NCBI RefSeq assembly: GCF_019393635.1
Contig: NC_057864.1
Coordinates: 442,812,822 to 442,876,821, forward strand
Length of the DNA: 64,000 nucleotides
Direction of reading: 5' to 3'
Source: Dromiciops gliroides
Taxonomy: Eukaryota; Chordata; Mammalia; Microbiotheria; Microbiotheriidae
Below the pieces are notes generated by a model. It did no database searches. It saw only the letters and a program-made list of their open reading frames with translations, and was not told the DNA's origin. A program made the translations under genes and the position numbers. Shown piece by piece: positions 47,201 through 50,089 of the stretch (position 1 is its first letter; every line of letters begins with the position of its first letter).

Positions 47201-47537
47201 GTCTCATGTTGCCAAATTCAGCACTCTTTATAGCACACCGTTTTCTTTGAACTCGGGCATCACACAAACCTGCGTAGGACACCTGGTACCCAATCCAGCT
47301 CTCACTCTGGGATTCTCAATCCCTCTTTGTTCACACTTGGGGCACATGCCGGAGTCCTCTTTCAAGGACTTGTTTGCCCTTGCAGTCTACATTATCAAAT
47401 TGATCGTTGAGCACCCAAGTAGAAGGTTATGAGAACTATCACGAACAAGAAATGGAAGATTTAAAACCTTACATCAATACAAAGCAGATTCCTCAGGGTG
47501 CCTTGGCTCACCTACCTGGAATTTTGAACAGTGGCAT
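1324..47537 (-). CDS. AMPD1: AMPD1, AMP deaminase 1 (muscle isoform), whole gene, 16 coding exons
   Basis: The enzyme hydrolyses AMP to IMP and ammonia in skeletal-muscle cytosol, as part of the purine nucleotide cycle; it works as a tetramer with zinc (family knowledge). The spliced reading frame is 2244 nt, 747 residues plus TAA, equal to the classic human AMPD1 length. All 15 introns start GT and end AG and all phases agree. Seen residues: zinc ligands His303, His305, His572 and Asp649; substrate loop 374-379 KFNDKY; Glu575; catalytic His594; [11 protein letters not shown] at 645-655. The 12-nt exon 2, the N-terminus MPLFKIPA and the peptide [13 protein letters not shown] separate it from AMPD2 and AMPD3. 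No frameshift or internal stop was found. Introns are filled with marsupial repeats but none touches an exon. UTR limits are not fixed by sequence. Confidence 0.97.
1725..3375 (+). mobile_element. L2-clade LINE reverse transcriptase region, decayed and interrupted
   Basis: Pyrimidine-rich sequence; near 3165-3350 the translation echoes RT motifs [17 protein letters not shown] and [11 protein letters not shown] with stops. It is interrupted by other repeats at about 2385-2785 (L2-tail text, MIR and SINE). Confidence 0.6.
2628..2775 (+). mobile_element. MIR-related marsupial SINE with target duplication
   Basis: GGGGCAGCTAGGTGGCGCAG to GCCTCACT+A13; GAGAGGATGAG repeated on both sides. It has split an older MIR. 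Confidence 0.9.
3411..3539 (+). repeat. Microsatellite (CATT)n then (TTTA)n
   Basis: About 16 units of CATT pass into about 15 units of TTTA, directly joined to the T-tail of the SINE at 3540. Confidence 0.97.
3540..3676 (-). mobile_element. MIR-related marsupial SINE
   Basis: GCAGGGCAATGGGGGTTAAG to CACCTAGCTGCCCCC; tail replaced by the adjoining microsatellite. Confidence 0.88.
4000..4360 (+). mobile_element. MIR, interrupted
   Basis: GACCATGGGCAAGTCACTTA, CTCATTTGTAAAATAGGAAT and after the SINE GCTTAAATGAGATTGTATAA. Confidence 0.75.
4117..4260 (+). mobile_element. MIR-related marsupial SINE inside a MIR
   Basis: GGCAGCTAGGTGGTGCAATG to GCCTCACC+A7; AATAATACCCA / AATAAATACCCA flank it. 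Confidence 0.88.
4703..4857 (-). mobile_element. MIR-related marsupial SINE with target duplication
   Basis: CCTTTATCTTTT flanks both sides (about 4691 and 4857). Confidence 0.9.
5178..5465 (+). repeat. Unassigned dispersed repeat A (copy 1)
   Basis: It matches 25845-26120: CACTTTTAAGTTCAATCT, TTCTTAAGTCTAGACAA and ACAATAAATCA are shared in order. It interrupts an L2. I do not recognise the family. Confidence 0.6.
5480..5700 (+). mobile_element. MIR
   Basis: AGCTGTGTGACCCTGGGCAA, TCACCTGTAAAATGGAAATA, GTTGTTGTGAGAGTCAAATG. Confidence 0.8.
6116..6226 (-). CDS. AMPD1: AMPD1 exon 15 (codons 659-695)
   Basis: The acceptor is TTATTTCAG|GAA. It encodes [20 protein letters not shown], then [17 protein letters not shown]; the donor is GTG|GTAGGT. 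Human ends ..GISHE, so the last codon is Val instead of Glu. It is isolated from exon 14 by the 7.8-kb intron 14 that carries the half-L1. Confidence 0.97.
6370..6542 (+). repeat. Unassigned dispersed repeat, shorter copy
   Basis: It shares GTTAGAC, GCCCTGATTTGAGGCATT and AAGCTGAGCACAGGAT with 34370-34480. It is followed directly by a MIR. Confidence 0.5.
6550..6765 (+). mobile_element. MIR
   Basis: GTGATTCTGGGCAAGTCATT, CCTCATCTGTATAATGGACC. Confidence 0.8.
6766..6856 (+). repeat. (GGT/GAT)n trinucleotide repeat
   Basis: Imperfect GGTGGTGATGATG run between two MIRs. Confidence 0.92.
6870..7060 (+). mobile_element. MIR
   Basis: GTGTGATCATGGATGAGCCA, GTGTAAAATGGAGATGATAA, ATGCTTTGCAAACTTTTAAG. 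Confidence 0.75.
7075..7365 (+). mobile_element. MIR with internal (CA)n
   Basis: Head TAGCATTGCTTGGTGGTTAG, (CA)n at 7147-7211, then GACAAGTCATTTCTCTGCAT. Confidence 0.72.
7605..7695 (+). mobile_element. L2 3' tail fragment
   Basis: TGCTTAGTACAGTGCATGGT and GTAGGTGTTTAATAAATGCT. Confidence 0.5.
7700..8470 (+). other. Intronic sequence without recognised repeat
   Basis: AT-rich part of intron 14; no reading frame, exon signal or family recognised. Confidence 0.5.
8952..9094 (-). pseudogene. Truncated processed retrocopy of an unidentified transcript
   Basis: A 17-bp perfect duplication CTCACCCATACTTTCTT flanks it (8935-8951 and 9095-9111). The minus strand ends AAATAAACTACC...TTATTCTT + A-run, that is a poly(A) signal and tail. 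The 120-bp body does not match the SINEs or LINEs here. The parent gene is not recognised. Confidence 0.65.
9910..10135 (+). mobile_element. MIR
   Basis: GTGACCCTGAACAAGTTACA, TGTAAGATGGGAAAAGCGCA. Confidence 0.75.
10320..10690 (+). repeat. Purine-rich tracts around a dispersed-repeat fragment
   Basis: GAAGG/GAAA tracts at 10322-10450 and 10575-10685 flank a non-purine unit (TTTGTCCTTTGTTCTTGAAG, about 10468-10585) that I believe is a common marsupial repeat; family not assigned. Confidence 0.6.
11546..12520 (+). pseudogene. L1/HAL1 ORF1p-like reading frame, two frameshifts
   Basis: It starts [20 protein letters not shown] and continues through a charged coiled coil (about 11690-11910) into the conserved [16 protein letters not shown] core (about 11988-12035) and a C-terminal domain ending ..[11 protein letters not shown]. 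One indel is in the A8 run near 11936-11943 and a second near 12250; the second restores the original frame. ORF1p is an RNA-binding trimeric chaperone in L1. Few lesions suggest modest age. Confidence 0.85.
12525..12660 (-). repeat. Diverged SINE remnant inside the half-L1 spacer
   Basis: CTGAGGCCAGGTTTTGGCTG and the end TTTGTCCACTGTGTCACGTAG recall the minus-strand SINE consensus but are much more decayed than neighbouring copies. Confidence 0.5.
13770..13945 (+). mobile_element. MIR
   Basis: GGGCCTGAGTCCAGATCCCA, AGTTTCTCCATTTGTAGTAG. Confidence 0.65.
14017..14190 (-). CDS. AMPD1: AMPD1 exon 14 (codons 601-658), STDDPMQFH motif
   Basis: It encodes [20 protein letters not shown], then [20 protein letters not shown] and [18 protein letters not shown]. 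Asp649 is the last zinc ligand and Asp650 and following contact AMP. The acceptor follows a long T-run (plus strand A-run at 14193-14208); the donor is AAG|GTAGAG. Phase 0 at both ends. Confidence 0.98.
14782..14902 (-). CDS. AMPD1: AMPD1 exon 13 (codons 560-600), zinc His572 and catalytic His594
   Basis: It encodes [20 protein letters not shown], then [29 protein letters not shown] holds zinc ligand His572 and substrate-binding Glu575; ISHG holds the catalytic base His594. MTADNISHG resembles AMPD3-type TADNISHG more than the human AMPD1 form as I recall it. The acceptor is CTCTCTAG|G, the donor AAG|GTGAGC. Confidence 0.97.
15285..15435. mobile_element. Two opposed L2 tail fragments
   Basis: GGCACATAGTAGGTGTTTAA (plus) at 15287 is followed by CATTTATTAAGCACCTAGTA (minus) at 15360. 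Confidence 0.5.
15642..15786 (-). mobile_element. MIR-related marsupial SINE with target duplication
   Basis: CATATATACTTTT flanks both sides; in intron 12. Confidence 0.9.
16323..16486 (-). CDS. AMPD1: AMPD1 exon 12 (codons 506-560)
   Basis: The acceptor is CCTGACAG|ATC. A second AG lies 7 nt further on (ATCACAG) but would break phase. It encodes [20 protein letters not shown], then [20 protein letters not shown] and [14 protein letters not shown]; the donor AA|GTGAGT splits Lys560. Confidence 0.97.
16505..16990 (-). mobile_element. L2-type LINE 3' fragment
   Basis: GAATTCCAGGCATGAGGGAC and GTGAAGGGCTTTAAAGGCCAA match text in the 52.9-53.1 kb L2, same orientation. In intron 11. Confidence 0.5.
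17101..17227 (-). CDS. AMPD1: AMPD1 exon 11 (codons 463-505)
   Basis: The acceptor ATCTGCAG|T completes Tyr463. It encodes [20 protein letters not shown], then [20 protein letters not shown] and KR; the donor is CGT|GTAAGC, phase 0. It closely matches human AMPD1 apart from conservative changes. Confidence 0.97.
17480..17629 (-). mobile_element. MIR-related marsupial SINE
   Basis: T-tail, GTGAGGCAGCTGGAGTTAAG to CACCTAGCTGCCCCCC; in intron 10. Confidence 0.88.
17850..18013 (-). CDS. AMPD1: AMPD1 exon 10 (codons 409-463)
   Basis: The acceptor is CCTTGCAG|GAA. It encodes [20 protein letters not shown], then [20 protein letters not shown] and [14 protein letters not shown]; the donor TA|GTATGT splits Tyr463. 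Human has ..WFVCNRI; here the Cys is Ser. This is catalytic-barrel sequence of the metal-dependent deaminase fold. Confidence 0.97.
18971..19102 (-). CDS. AMPD1: AMPD1 exon 9 (codons 365-408), substrate loop
   Basis: It encodes [20 protein letters not shown], then [20 protein letters not shown] and TIIK. The KFNDKY loop (374-379) contacts AMP in the family. The acceptor is TAATGCAG|GGA, the donor AAG|GTGAGA. Phase 0 at both ends. Confidence 0.98.
19337..19487 (+). mobile_element. MIR-related marsupial SINE with target duplication
   Basis: GGGCGGCTAGGTGGTGCAGT to GCCCCGC+A15; AGAAATGTGT on both sides. Only 50 bp from exon 8. Confidence 0.9.
19537..19731 (-). CDS. AMPD1: AMPD1 exon 8 (codons 300-364), first zinc-binding motif
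   Basis: It starts [15 protein letters not shown], where His303 and His305 (HxH) are the first two zinc ligands of the AMP/adenosine deaminase superfamily. It then reads [20 protein letters not shown], a stretch that distinguishes AMPD1, and ends [11 protein letters not shown]. The acceptor CTCTCTAG lies beside a (GA)n run; the donor is GCT|GTAAGT. Phase 0 at both ends. Confidence 0.98.
19912..20155 (+). mobile_element. tRNA-headed SINE with RTE/BovB-like tail
   Basis: The head GCAGCTAGGTGGTGCC is followed by GAAGGAAATGGCAAACCACT, CCAGTATCTCTGCCAAGAAA and a CAACTGAAACTGAATGAC end. The tail matches BovB-type RTE LINE ends, which probably mobilise it. Confidence 0.75.
20707..20837 (-). mobile_element. 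MIR-related marsupial SINE
   Basis: GGAGGCAGTTGGGGTTAAGT to CACCTAGCTGCCCC with a short internal deletion; in intron 7. Confidence 0.88.
20968..21097 (-). CDS. AMPD1: AMPD1 exon 7 (codons 256-299)
   Basis: The acceptor TTCTGTTAG|C completes Val256; the donor is AAG|GTAAAG, phase 0. It encodes [20 protein letters not shown], then [21 protein letters not shown] and RK, the start of the catalytic domain, nearly identical to human AMPD1. The ERV/LTR insertion in intron 6 begins within about 100 bp of the acceptor. Confidence 0.97.
21160..22205 (+). mobile_element. Endogenous retrovirus 3' end: internal remnant, polypurine tract and LTR
   Basis: A polypurine tract AAAAGGGGGGAA (21646-21657) is followed at once by TGTGGTAAAAAG, the expected start of a 3' LTR. 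The LTR holds a TATA-like CTTAAAAGG (about 21819-21827), a CpG-rich stretch (21720-21960) and AATAAA (22089-22094). About 480 bp upstream lacks a recognisable env reading frame. Family is unassigned. It lies in intron 6, antisense to AMPD1. Both outer limits are approximate. Confidence 0.7.
21275..21345 (+). repeat. Short tandem repeat, CCAGACCAGARTCCAGAAT unit
   Basis: Units of CCAGACCAGAGTCCAGAATC and shorter CCAGACCAGAAT forms recur several times over 70 bp inside the retroviral remnant. Confidence 0.8.
22410..22553 (+). mobile_element. MIR-related marsupial SINE
   Basis: GGGAAGCTAGGTGGCACAGT to GCCTCACC+A14. Confidence 0.88.
23036..23255 (-). CDS. AMPD1: AMPD1 exon 6 (codons 183-256)
   Basis: It encodes [20 protein letters not shown], then [20 protein letters not shown], and ends [16 protein letters not shown]. 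The acceptor is weak, TTGAAAAAAG|TG, with the pyrimidine stretch pushed about 9 nt upstream, but it alone joins in phase to exon 5 and gives the human-like YPVF junction. The donor is GT|GTAAGT, phase 2. Confidence 0.95.
23920..24035 (-). mobile_element. L2 3' tail fragment
   Basis: AATCAATGAGCATTTATTGT and GGCACCGTGTTGGACACTGG: reverse L2 3' end. Confidence 0.55.
24180..24400 (+). mobile_element. L2 3' end, plus orientation
   Basis: GAATGTAAGATCCTCAAGGG, CAGGGACTGG and GTGCTTAGCATCATGC are L2 3' end text. Confidence 0.55.
24755..24975 (-). mobile_element. RTE-tailed SINE, minus
   Basis: GCTGTTGTTCAGCTGTTCC, GGTTTTCTTGGCAAAGGTAC and CTCAGGTCCTCCTGACTCCA: reverse copy. Confidence 0.65.
25055..25150 (-). 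mobile_element. MIR-related SINE, partial
   Basis: Only the 3' two thirds (minus) remain, ending CTCAGGTCCATC where the next copy begins. Confidence 0.8.
25151..25296 (-). mobile_element. MIR-related SINE inserted into another copy
   Basis: GGTGGGGCAATAAGGGTTAA to CTACCTAGCTGCCCCC. Confidence 0.85.
25400..25530 (+). mobile_element. MIR
   Basis: GAGATAGAGCTCTGGACTTG, GACCATGGTCAAGTGAGTAA. Confidence 0.65.
25638..25803 (-). CDS. AMPD1: AMPD1 exon 5 (codons 128-183)
   Basis: The acceptor is GTCTTTAG|GTTACAG; the donor CCCAG|GTAATC leaves one base (phase 1). It encodes [20 protein letters not shown] and then [20 protein letters not shown], strongly conserved in AMPD1. The C-terminal stretch [15 protein letters not shown] is more divergent from human (NIDGEAWVANESFYP). 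Confidence 0.96.
25845..26120 (+). repeat. Unassigned dispersed repeat A (copy 2)
   Basis: Same order of blocks as 5178-5465 (GCTAGCAAATGTTTAAC, CACTTTTAAGTTTAAT, TTTCTTAAGTCTGGACAAT, GCTGATTTCC). Confidence 0.6.
26139..26291 (-). mobile_element. MIR-related marsupial SINE
   Basis: T17 tail, GGGCAATGAGGGTTAAGTGA to CACCTATATGCCCCCC; variant head. Confidence 0.85.
26455..26665 (+). mobile_element. MIR
   Basis: GTGACATTGGGCAAGTCATT, ATAAAATGAGTTGATATTTG. Confidence 0.75.
26745..26995 (+). mobile_element. MIR
   Basis: GTGTTGAACCTGGAGTCAGG, GAGATGATGCATGTAAAACA. Confidence 0.72.
27354..27498 (+). mobile_element. MIR-related marsupial SINE
   Basis: GGGGCAGCTAGGTGGCACAG to GCCTCACC+A12. Confidence 0.88.
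27520..27735 (+). mobile_element. MIR
   Basis: AATAGAGCTTTAGATGTAAA, CTCATCTGTAAAATAAGAGT. Confidence 0.7.
28400..28620 (+). repeat. TC-rich low-complexity tract
   Basis: CTCTCTCC/TTTCTCTC pyrimidine run in intron 4; the long S/L-rich reading frames here are products of it. Confidence 0.85.
28690..28805 (-). mobile_element. L2 3' tail fragment
   Basis: ATTAAGTACTTGTAATATGC and CAGGTACTGTGCTAGGCCTG: reverse L2 3' end. Confidence 0.55.
28984..29823 (-). mobile_element. Second half-L1 (HAL1-like) copy, 5'-truncated, nested in a SINE
   Basis: The minus strand runs from the purine-rich spacer through the same ORF2-less junction seen at about 13200-13300 into the L1 3' end. It is flanked by CCAGTGATTTATC (28971-28983) and CCAGTGCTTTATC (29824-29836), one mismatch, interrupting a SINE. 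It is itself split by a plus-strand SINE at 29258-29400. Confidence 0.85.
29258..29403 (+). mobile_element. MIR-related SINE nested in the half-L1
   Basis: 5'-truncated, starts AGCACCGGCCCTGGATTCAG; AACAATACTGC on both sides. The innermost of three nested insertions. Confidence 0.85.
29906..30053 (-). mobile_element. MIR-related marsupial SINE
   Basis: CAGGGCAATGAAGGTTAAGT to CACCTAGCTGCCCC. Confidence 0.88.
30076..30135 (-). mobile_element. MIR-related SINE, short 3' piece
   Basis: GGGCAATGAGGGTTAAGTGA then AAGTGTCAAGTGT; CCCCCATATTATTCT follows and also occurs at 28831-28845. Confidence 0.75.
30450..31780 (+). other. Mostly unique intronic sequence
   Basis: Intron 4. Minus frame 30468-30896 (142 codons) has no homology I recognise. 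Otherwise only a fragment near 31260-31335 reads like a MIR/L2-type repeat end. Confidence 0.4.
31790..31955 (-). CDS. AMPD1: AMPD1 exon 4 (codons 72-127)
   Basis: The acceptor CAACAATAG|G completes Arg72; the donor is GGG|GTGAGC, phase 0. The product reads [20 protein letters not shown], then [20 protein letters not shown] and [15 protein letters not shown], the AMPD1 N-terminal regulatory segment. Basic residues (KRRFQSRK) at the start match the human KKRFQGRK patch. Confidence 0.96.
32235..32400 (-). mobile_element. L2 3' tail fragment
   Basis: TTAAGCACCTACTATGTGCA, GGGAATATAAAGAAAGGCAA and ATCTAATGGGGAAGAC form the reverse of the L2 3' end. Confidence 0.6.
32430..32860 (+). mobile_element. 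LTR-like or other unassigned repeat
   Basis: AT-rich sequence with CATATAAATA (about 32799) near its right end and LTR-like text; no clear TG/CA ends or poly(A) signal. It is cut by the SINE at 32877. Confidence 0.3.
32877..33079 (+). mobile_element. MIR-related SINE with (AAC)n tail
   Basis: GAAATGCATGTTT on both sides (32861- and 33080-). The A-tail has become an AAC microsatellite. Confidence 0.9.
33150..33195 (+). repeat. (TA)n microsatellite
   Basis: ATATATAC/TATATA runs next to a SINE tail. Confidence 0.9.
33196..33346 (-). mobile_element. MIR-related marsupial SINE
   Basis: T-tail, GGTGAGGCAGTTGCAGTTAA to CACCTAGCTGCCCC. Confidence 0.88.
33608..33850 (+). mobile_element. tRNA-headed SINE with RTE/BovB-like tail
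   Basis: GAGAAGGAAATGGCAAACCA and ACCCCAAATGGGGTCATGAA, ending GACTGAACAACAACA. Confidence 0.75.
34140..34860 (+). repeat. Unassigned dispersed repeat, longer copy
   Basis: Part of it (about 34370-34480) aligns with 6425-6540: TAAGTTAGA..., ..TGAGAAAGCTCTGACTTGAAG, ..AAGCTGAGTGCAGGAT. An ERV-type origin is possible; no coding signal is seen. Confidence 0.5.
35029..35165 (+). mobile_element. MIR-related SINE, 5'-truncated
   Basis: TCTAGGTGGCACAGTGGATA to CATTGCCCTGCCCTGCC; directly joined to the L1. Confidence 0.8.
36720..36893 (+). mobile_element. MIR-related SINE inside L1 ORF2
   Basis: GGACAGCTAGGTGGTGTAAT with an A/G-rich tail; AAGAAGGCGAATAG / AAGAAGGTGAATAG flank it. Confidence 0.88.
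38158..38202 (+). repeat. (TTCT)n microsatellite at a SINE tail
   Basis: About 11 units. Confidence 0.95.
38203..38344 (-). mobile_element. MIR-related SINE inside L1 ORF2
   Basis: GGTGAGGCAATTGGGGTTAA to CACCTAGCTGCCC; TATGATT on both sides. Confidence 0.88.
38872..39030 (+). mobile_element. MIR-related SINE inside L1 ORF2
   Basis: AAAATAACTGGAGAC / AAAATAACTGGTGAC flank it. Confidence 0.88.
39575..40035 (+). mobile_element. L2 LINE 3' end
   Basis: CTACTCAAATGGCAACTTCT and CAGGAAGCCCTCTTCTG are L2 3'-end hallmarks; the end GTGCTAATAAATTTTTA fits the tail. It abuts the broken L1. Confidence 0.65.
40363..40543 (-). CDS. AMPD1: AMPD1 exon 3 (codons 12-72)
   Basis: The acceptor TTTTAAAG|CA completes codon 12 as CCA (Pro); the donor is AAGAG|GTAAAA. 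It encodes [20 protein letters not shown] and onwards to [11 protein letters not shown], matching the regulatory N-terminal region of AMPD1 (human [18 protein letters not shown]). This region is divergent between isoforms and carries no catalytic residue. Confidence 0.96.
41140..41265 (-). mobile_element. MIR or related, minus
   Basis: GAAAATGGGGAAACTGAGGA follows AGAACTGGAAGGGACTTTGG. Confidence 0.6.
41885..42030 (-). mobile_element. MIR or related, minus
   Basis: CCATTTTACAGATAACCTAA, GGCCCAGAGAAATAAAG. Confidence 0.62.
42349..42500 (-). mobile_element. MIR-related marsupial SINE
   Basis: T-tail, GTGAGGCAATTGGGGTTAAG to CACCTAGCTGCCCC; CTCATTCTT on both sides. Confidence 0.9.
42755..42905 (-). 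mobile_element. MIR or related, minus
   Basis: CATTTTACAGAAGAGGAAAC, CCAAGGTCACACAGGTACAG. Confidence 0.68.
43590..43720 (-). mobile_element. MIR or related, minus
   Basis: AGTGACTTGTCCATGGTCAC, CCAGGTCTTCCTGACTCTGG. Confidence 0.62.
44610..44815 (-). mobile_element. MIR or related, minus
   Basis: GATGACAAAAATGGAGGTCC, GTGATTTGCCCAACATCACT. Confidence 0.68.
44850..45800 (+). mobile_element. CR1/L3 LINE reverse transcriptase region
   Basis: Translated pieces show the CR1 order: a RT catalytic box degraded to [11 protein letters not shown] (about 44999), [19 protein letters not shown], then [33 protein letters not shown] (about 45387-45490). Frames are broken. It is an ancient element shared across amniotes, in intron 2. 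Confidence 0.85.
46199..46210 (-). CDS. AMPD1: AMPD1 exon 2, 12-nt microexon (codons 8-12)
   Basis: The exon is CTAAAGAAAAAC, flanked by TTCTAACAG (with a branch-like CTAAC) and the strong donor GTGAGT. With the neighbouring exons it encodes Ala8 (G|CT), Lys9, Glu10, Lys11 and the first base of codon 12. Lengths of exons 1 and 2 (22+12) make its last base c.34, exactly as in human AMPD1. Because it is 12 nt, skipping it keeps the frame. It is far too short for gene finders and was found by phase and homology. Confidence 0.92.
46896..47050 (+). mobile_element. L1 3'-end fragment with poly(A)
   Basis: A G-rich 3' UTR tract, TTACATGTAACAG, AATAAA and an A-run are followed by the duplication AGAATTATAGGTTTA (46881-46895 and 47050-47064). 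This is a young, strongly 5'-truncated insertion in intron 1. Confidence 0.85.
47065..47225 (-). mobile_element. MIR or related, minus, split by L1 3' end
   Basis: TTTTACAGATGAGGAAATGA, GCCCAGAGAAATTAAGTGAC; its left part lies at about 46830-46881. Confidence 0.65.
47516..47537 (-). CDS. AMPD1: AMPD1 exon 1 coding part (residues 1-7)
   Basis: ATG at 47537-47535 opens MPLFKIP plus the first base of codon 8 (phase 1). The donor is CCAG|GTAGGT. Human AMPD1 starts MPLFKLPA, so I place the start here. Reading upstream in frame there is no ATG before an in-frame TAA at 47613-47615, so the longer N-terminus annotated in some human models is not available in this frame. Confidence 0.93.
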
Positions 47538-47610
47538 TGTTGCTGGGGACCCTGATTCCTGGTTAGCACTAGAGAAAGGCACAGGAAATGTGGGGAGGAC
47601 AGACTGAACC

Positions 47611-47619
47611 CTTTAAATA
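47611..47619 (-). promoter_or_regulatory. TATA-like box of AMPD1 promoter
   Basis: TATTTAAAG lies 74 bp upstream of the ATG on the minus strand; a start site about 30 bp downstream would give a 5' leader near 45-50 nt. It is the best TATA match in the proximal region. Prediction only. Confidence 0.5.
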
Positions 47620-47701
47620 TCCTGACATCCATTTTATTATTTTGTTTTGCCTCCTGTAACCTGACCCTCCGCTGCTAAAAGAAGAGGGATGAGATCTGGG
47701 C

Positions 47702-47739
47702 CTATTTAAAGAGTCAGGCAATTGACAGAGAAACAGGTG
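47702..47739 (-). promoter_or_regulatory. Muscle-type motif cluster (E-boxes, MEF2-like)
   Basis: Within 40 bp lie CAGGTG (47734-47739), CAATTG (47719-47724) and CTATTTAAAG (47702-47711, one mismatch to the MEF2 consensus YTAWWWWTAR). Myogenic bHLH and MEF2 factors bind such sites in muscle genes; binding here is inferred. Confidence 0.4.
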
Positions 47740-47953
47740 AAGGAGGAGGGTCTCTCTTAACTTGACTCTGGTGCCTGTGAGCGGCCAAAAATTAGGTTTG
47801 GCTTTAGAGTACAAACCTACATGTGTCTTCCCACTGTTTGAATGTGGTTCAAATGTAGTTTTCTTGCCTTTTCTGAGTATTTTTCTAAAAATTGATTCTT
47901 TCACATTTCTGAAAAATTTGAGGTAACAAAATTCAGTTCATCATGTGCTGATC

Positions 47954-47954
<1 letters not shown>

Positions 47955-47993
<39 letters not shown>

Positions 47994-48024
47994 GGGGGGG
48001 GAGGGAGGGGGAGAGAGAGAGAGA
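47955..48024 (+). repeat. (TG)n then (GA/GGGA)n microsatellite
   Basis: TGTGTG run passing into GAGAGAGGGGGG, upstream of the AMPD1 promoter region. Confidence 0.95.
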
Positions 48025-48284
48025 ACATTCACTTAAAATGCAGTAGGCTCTCATAGATGTTTCTATCTTGGAGGAAATTCACTTAGCAAAATGTTCAATG
48101 TGAGGAAAAAATTCACTCTAATAAATAGTATTTCCCAAATGGATAGAATCTTTTCTGCTATAAGACCTAAGAAAGAGTGCTCAGCTTGGCCGACGACTTT
48201 GTTAAATACTCAGTTCAATTCGATTCACATTTTTTAAACATCTACTATTAGACACATTGCTGGGAGCTAATAATTGACTTTTAT

Positions 48285-48485
48285 GTAGCCCTTTAAGGAC
48301 TTTAAAGTGCTTTACTTTCAATCTCTTTTGATCCACACAACCATCCTGTGAAATAAATGCTAACAGATTGATTCCTCCATTTTACAGATGAGGAACTGAG
48401 GATCAGAGAGCAGAAGGGATTTGCCCAGAGTCACATTCAACCCCGGGTGCCCCTGACACCAAGTCCAGTGCTCTTTCTTCCCTAT
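48285..48485 (-). mobile_element. MIR or related, minus
   Basis: CCATTTTACAGATGAGGAAC, GGGATTTGCCCAGAGTCACA. Confidence 0.7.
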
Positions 48486-48647
48486 GACAGACAGATGCAG
48501 CACTTTGCCAAAATGATCAGATAGCTATTACATAGAAACTCTACACTGAAGTTAACCACTAAGTGGAAGACAAAATATGCAAACTAGGCACAATCTACTA
48601 ATTTGTTGGTTGCTATCAGACATTAAATATTTGTTGGACACCAAGTC

Positions 48648-48935
48648 TTTTTTTTCTGAATAATAATAACCATTTTTATTTAAAGTTTTGAGTTCCAAAT
48701 TCTATCCCTCCTTCCCTCCTTTCCCTTCCCACTCCCTGAGGCAGTAAGCAATCAGATAAAGGTTATACATGTACAATCATGTAAAAAATTACCATATTAG
48801 TCATTTTGTATAAGAAAACTTGAATAAAAAAGATGAAAGTGAAAAATAGCACACTTCAATCTGTGTTGAGTCAATATGGGTTCTTTCTTTGGAGGTGGAT
48901 AGTATGAGTCATCATTAGTCCATTGGGACAATTCT
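48648..48935 (-). mobile_element. L1 3'-end fragment
   Basis: It shows GAGTTCCAAATTCTATCCCTC, GTTATACATGTACAATCATG and the ATTAGTCC.TTGGGA block of marsupial L1 3' ends, in reverse. The flanking duplication is TGGACACCA (about 48637 and 48938). Confidence 0.8.
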
Positions 48936-49065
48936 TAGTGGACACCAGGGTAAGCCATAGCATTACATACTGTACACACTTATTTCCTGTCCAAAACTGA
49001 AGTCATTATCTTTCCCCTCAAACCCTGCCCCCTCCTACCTTCCCTCTTATTGTAGAGCCTAGCTT

Positions 49066-49225
49066 CTTAAACTATGGGTTGAGACCCCTTATGGGGTTGT
49101 GTAACTGAATGTGGGGGCAACTGTCAAAGGTTATGTATACCTATCTTATGTACCTATACACCCGGGGTCATGTGAAAGTTTCTCTGGCAAAAAGGAGTCT
49201 CGAATGGAAAAAGTTGAACAAGGCT
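49066..49225 (+). mobile_element. Short DNA-transposon-like repeat (hAT-type MITE?)
   Basis: It starts CTTCTTAAACTATGGGTTGA and ends ..TCGAATGGAAAAAGTTGAACAAG, giving imperfect terminal inverted repeats. A related copy is at 62633-62800. Confidence 0.45.
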
Positions 49226-50085
49226 TGCTGTAGAGGACACTGCCCCCCTCCTCGCCCCCCAGGCTCACAGCCTAGGAGTCACCCTGTACCCCTCACTATC
49301 TCTCACTCCCCCATATCCAATATGATACCAGTGCCCATGATACCAATATGATTTGATTTCACCTTTGTAACATCTTTCAGATATGTTTCCTTCTCCCCTT
49401 GATTCTATCACCACCCTGGTGCAGAACCCCATCACTTTGCACCTGGTCTATTGCAATAGCTGCGTGAACCCGGGCAAGTTGTTTAACTCTGTTTGCTTCA
49501 GTTTGCTCATCTGTAAAATGAGCTGGAGAAGGAAACGGCAAAACACTCCAGTATCTTTGCCAAGAAAACCCCATATGAAGTCATGAATAGTTAGATATGA
49601 CTGAATCGACAGTACAACAAAAGAGTTCCTATCTCAGGTCTCTTCCCCACTCCAATTTATCTTTCATTCAGCCACCAAAGTGAATTTCCTAAAGCACAGT
49701 CACCATGTTACATTCCCCGCCCCCCCCCCCCCCATCAATAACAAGCCAGTGGCTGCCTGTCACTTCCAGGATCAAATTCTTAAATCCTCTGTTTGGTGTT
49801 CAAATCCCCCTCCTTCCTATACAATCTTTTTATACCTTATTTCCCAATACATACTCTGATCCAGTGACACTGGTCTCATGATATTCCTTGAACAAGATGC
49901 TCCACCTGTACCAAAGGGCAAAGTTCACATTTTAACTTCTCTACGTTGTGGCTCAGTCCCCTGCTGCTCTTAAATTTCCAGGCTGAGATTCCTCTCTTGG
50001 AAATTCTGCCCAAGAATTCCTCCTTCACCCTCTAGAAGGCTGGATTCCCCAACTCCCCAGGAAGTCAACATTACTAAAAGATATT
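49226..50085 (+). mobile_element. L2/CR1-clade LINE, C-terminal RT region
   Basis: CCTAGGAGTCACCCTGTACC, ACCACCCTGGTGCAGAACCC and CCACTCCAATTTATC are typical of the end of the ORF. It is interrupted by the RTE-tailed SINE at 49470-49620 and a poly-C tract. Confidence 0.65.
49470..49622 (+). mobile_element. RTE-tailed SINE, 5'-truncated
   Basis: GAGCTGGAGAAGGAAACGGC, CTCCAGTATCTTTGCCAAGA and a CAACAAAAG end; inserted in an L2. Confidence 0.7.
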
Positions 50086-50089
50086 CCTT

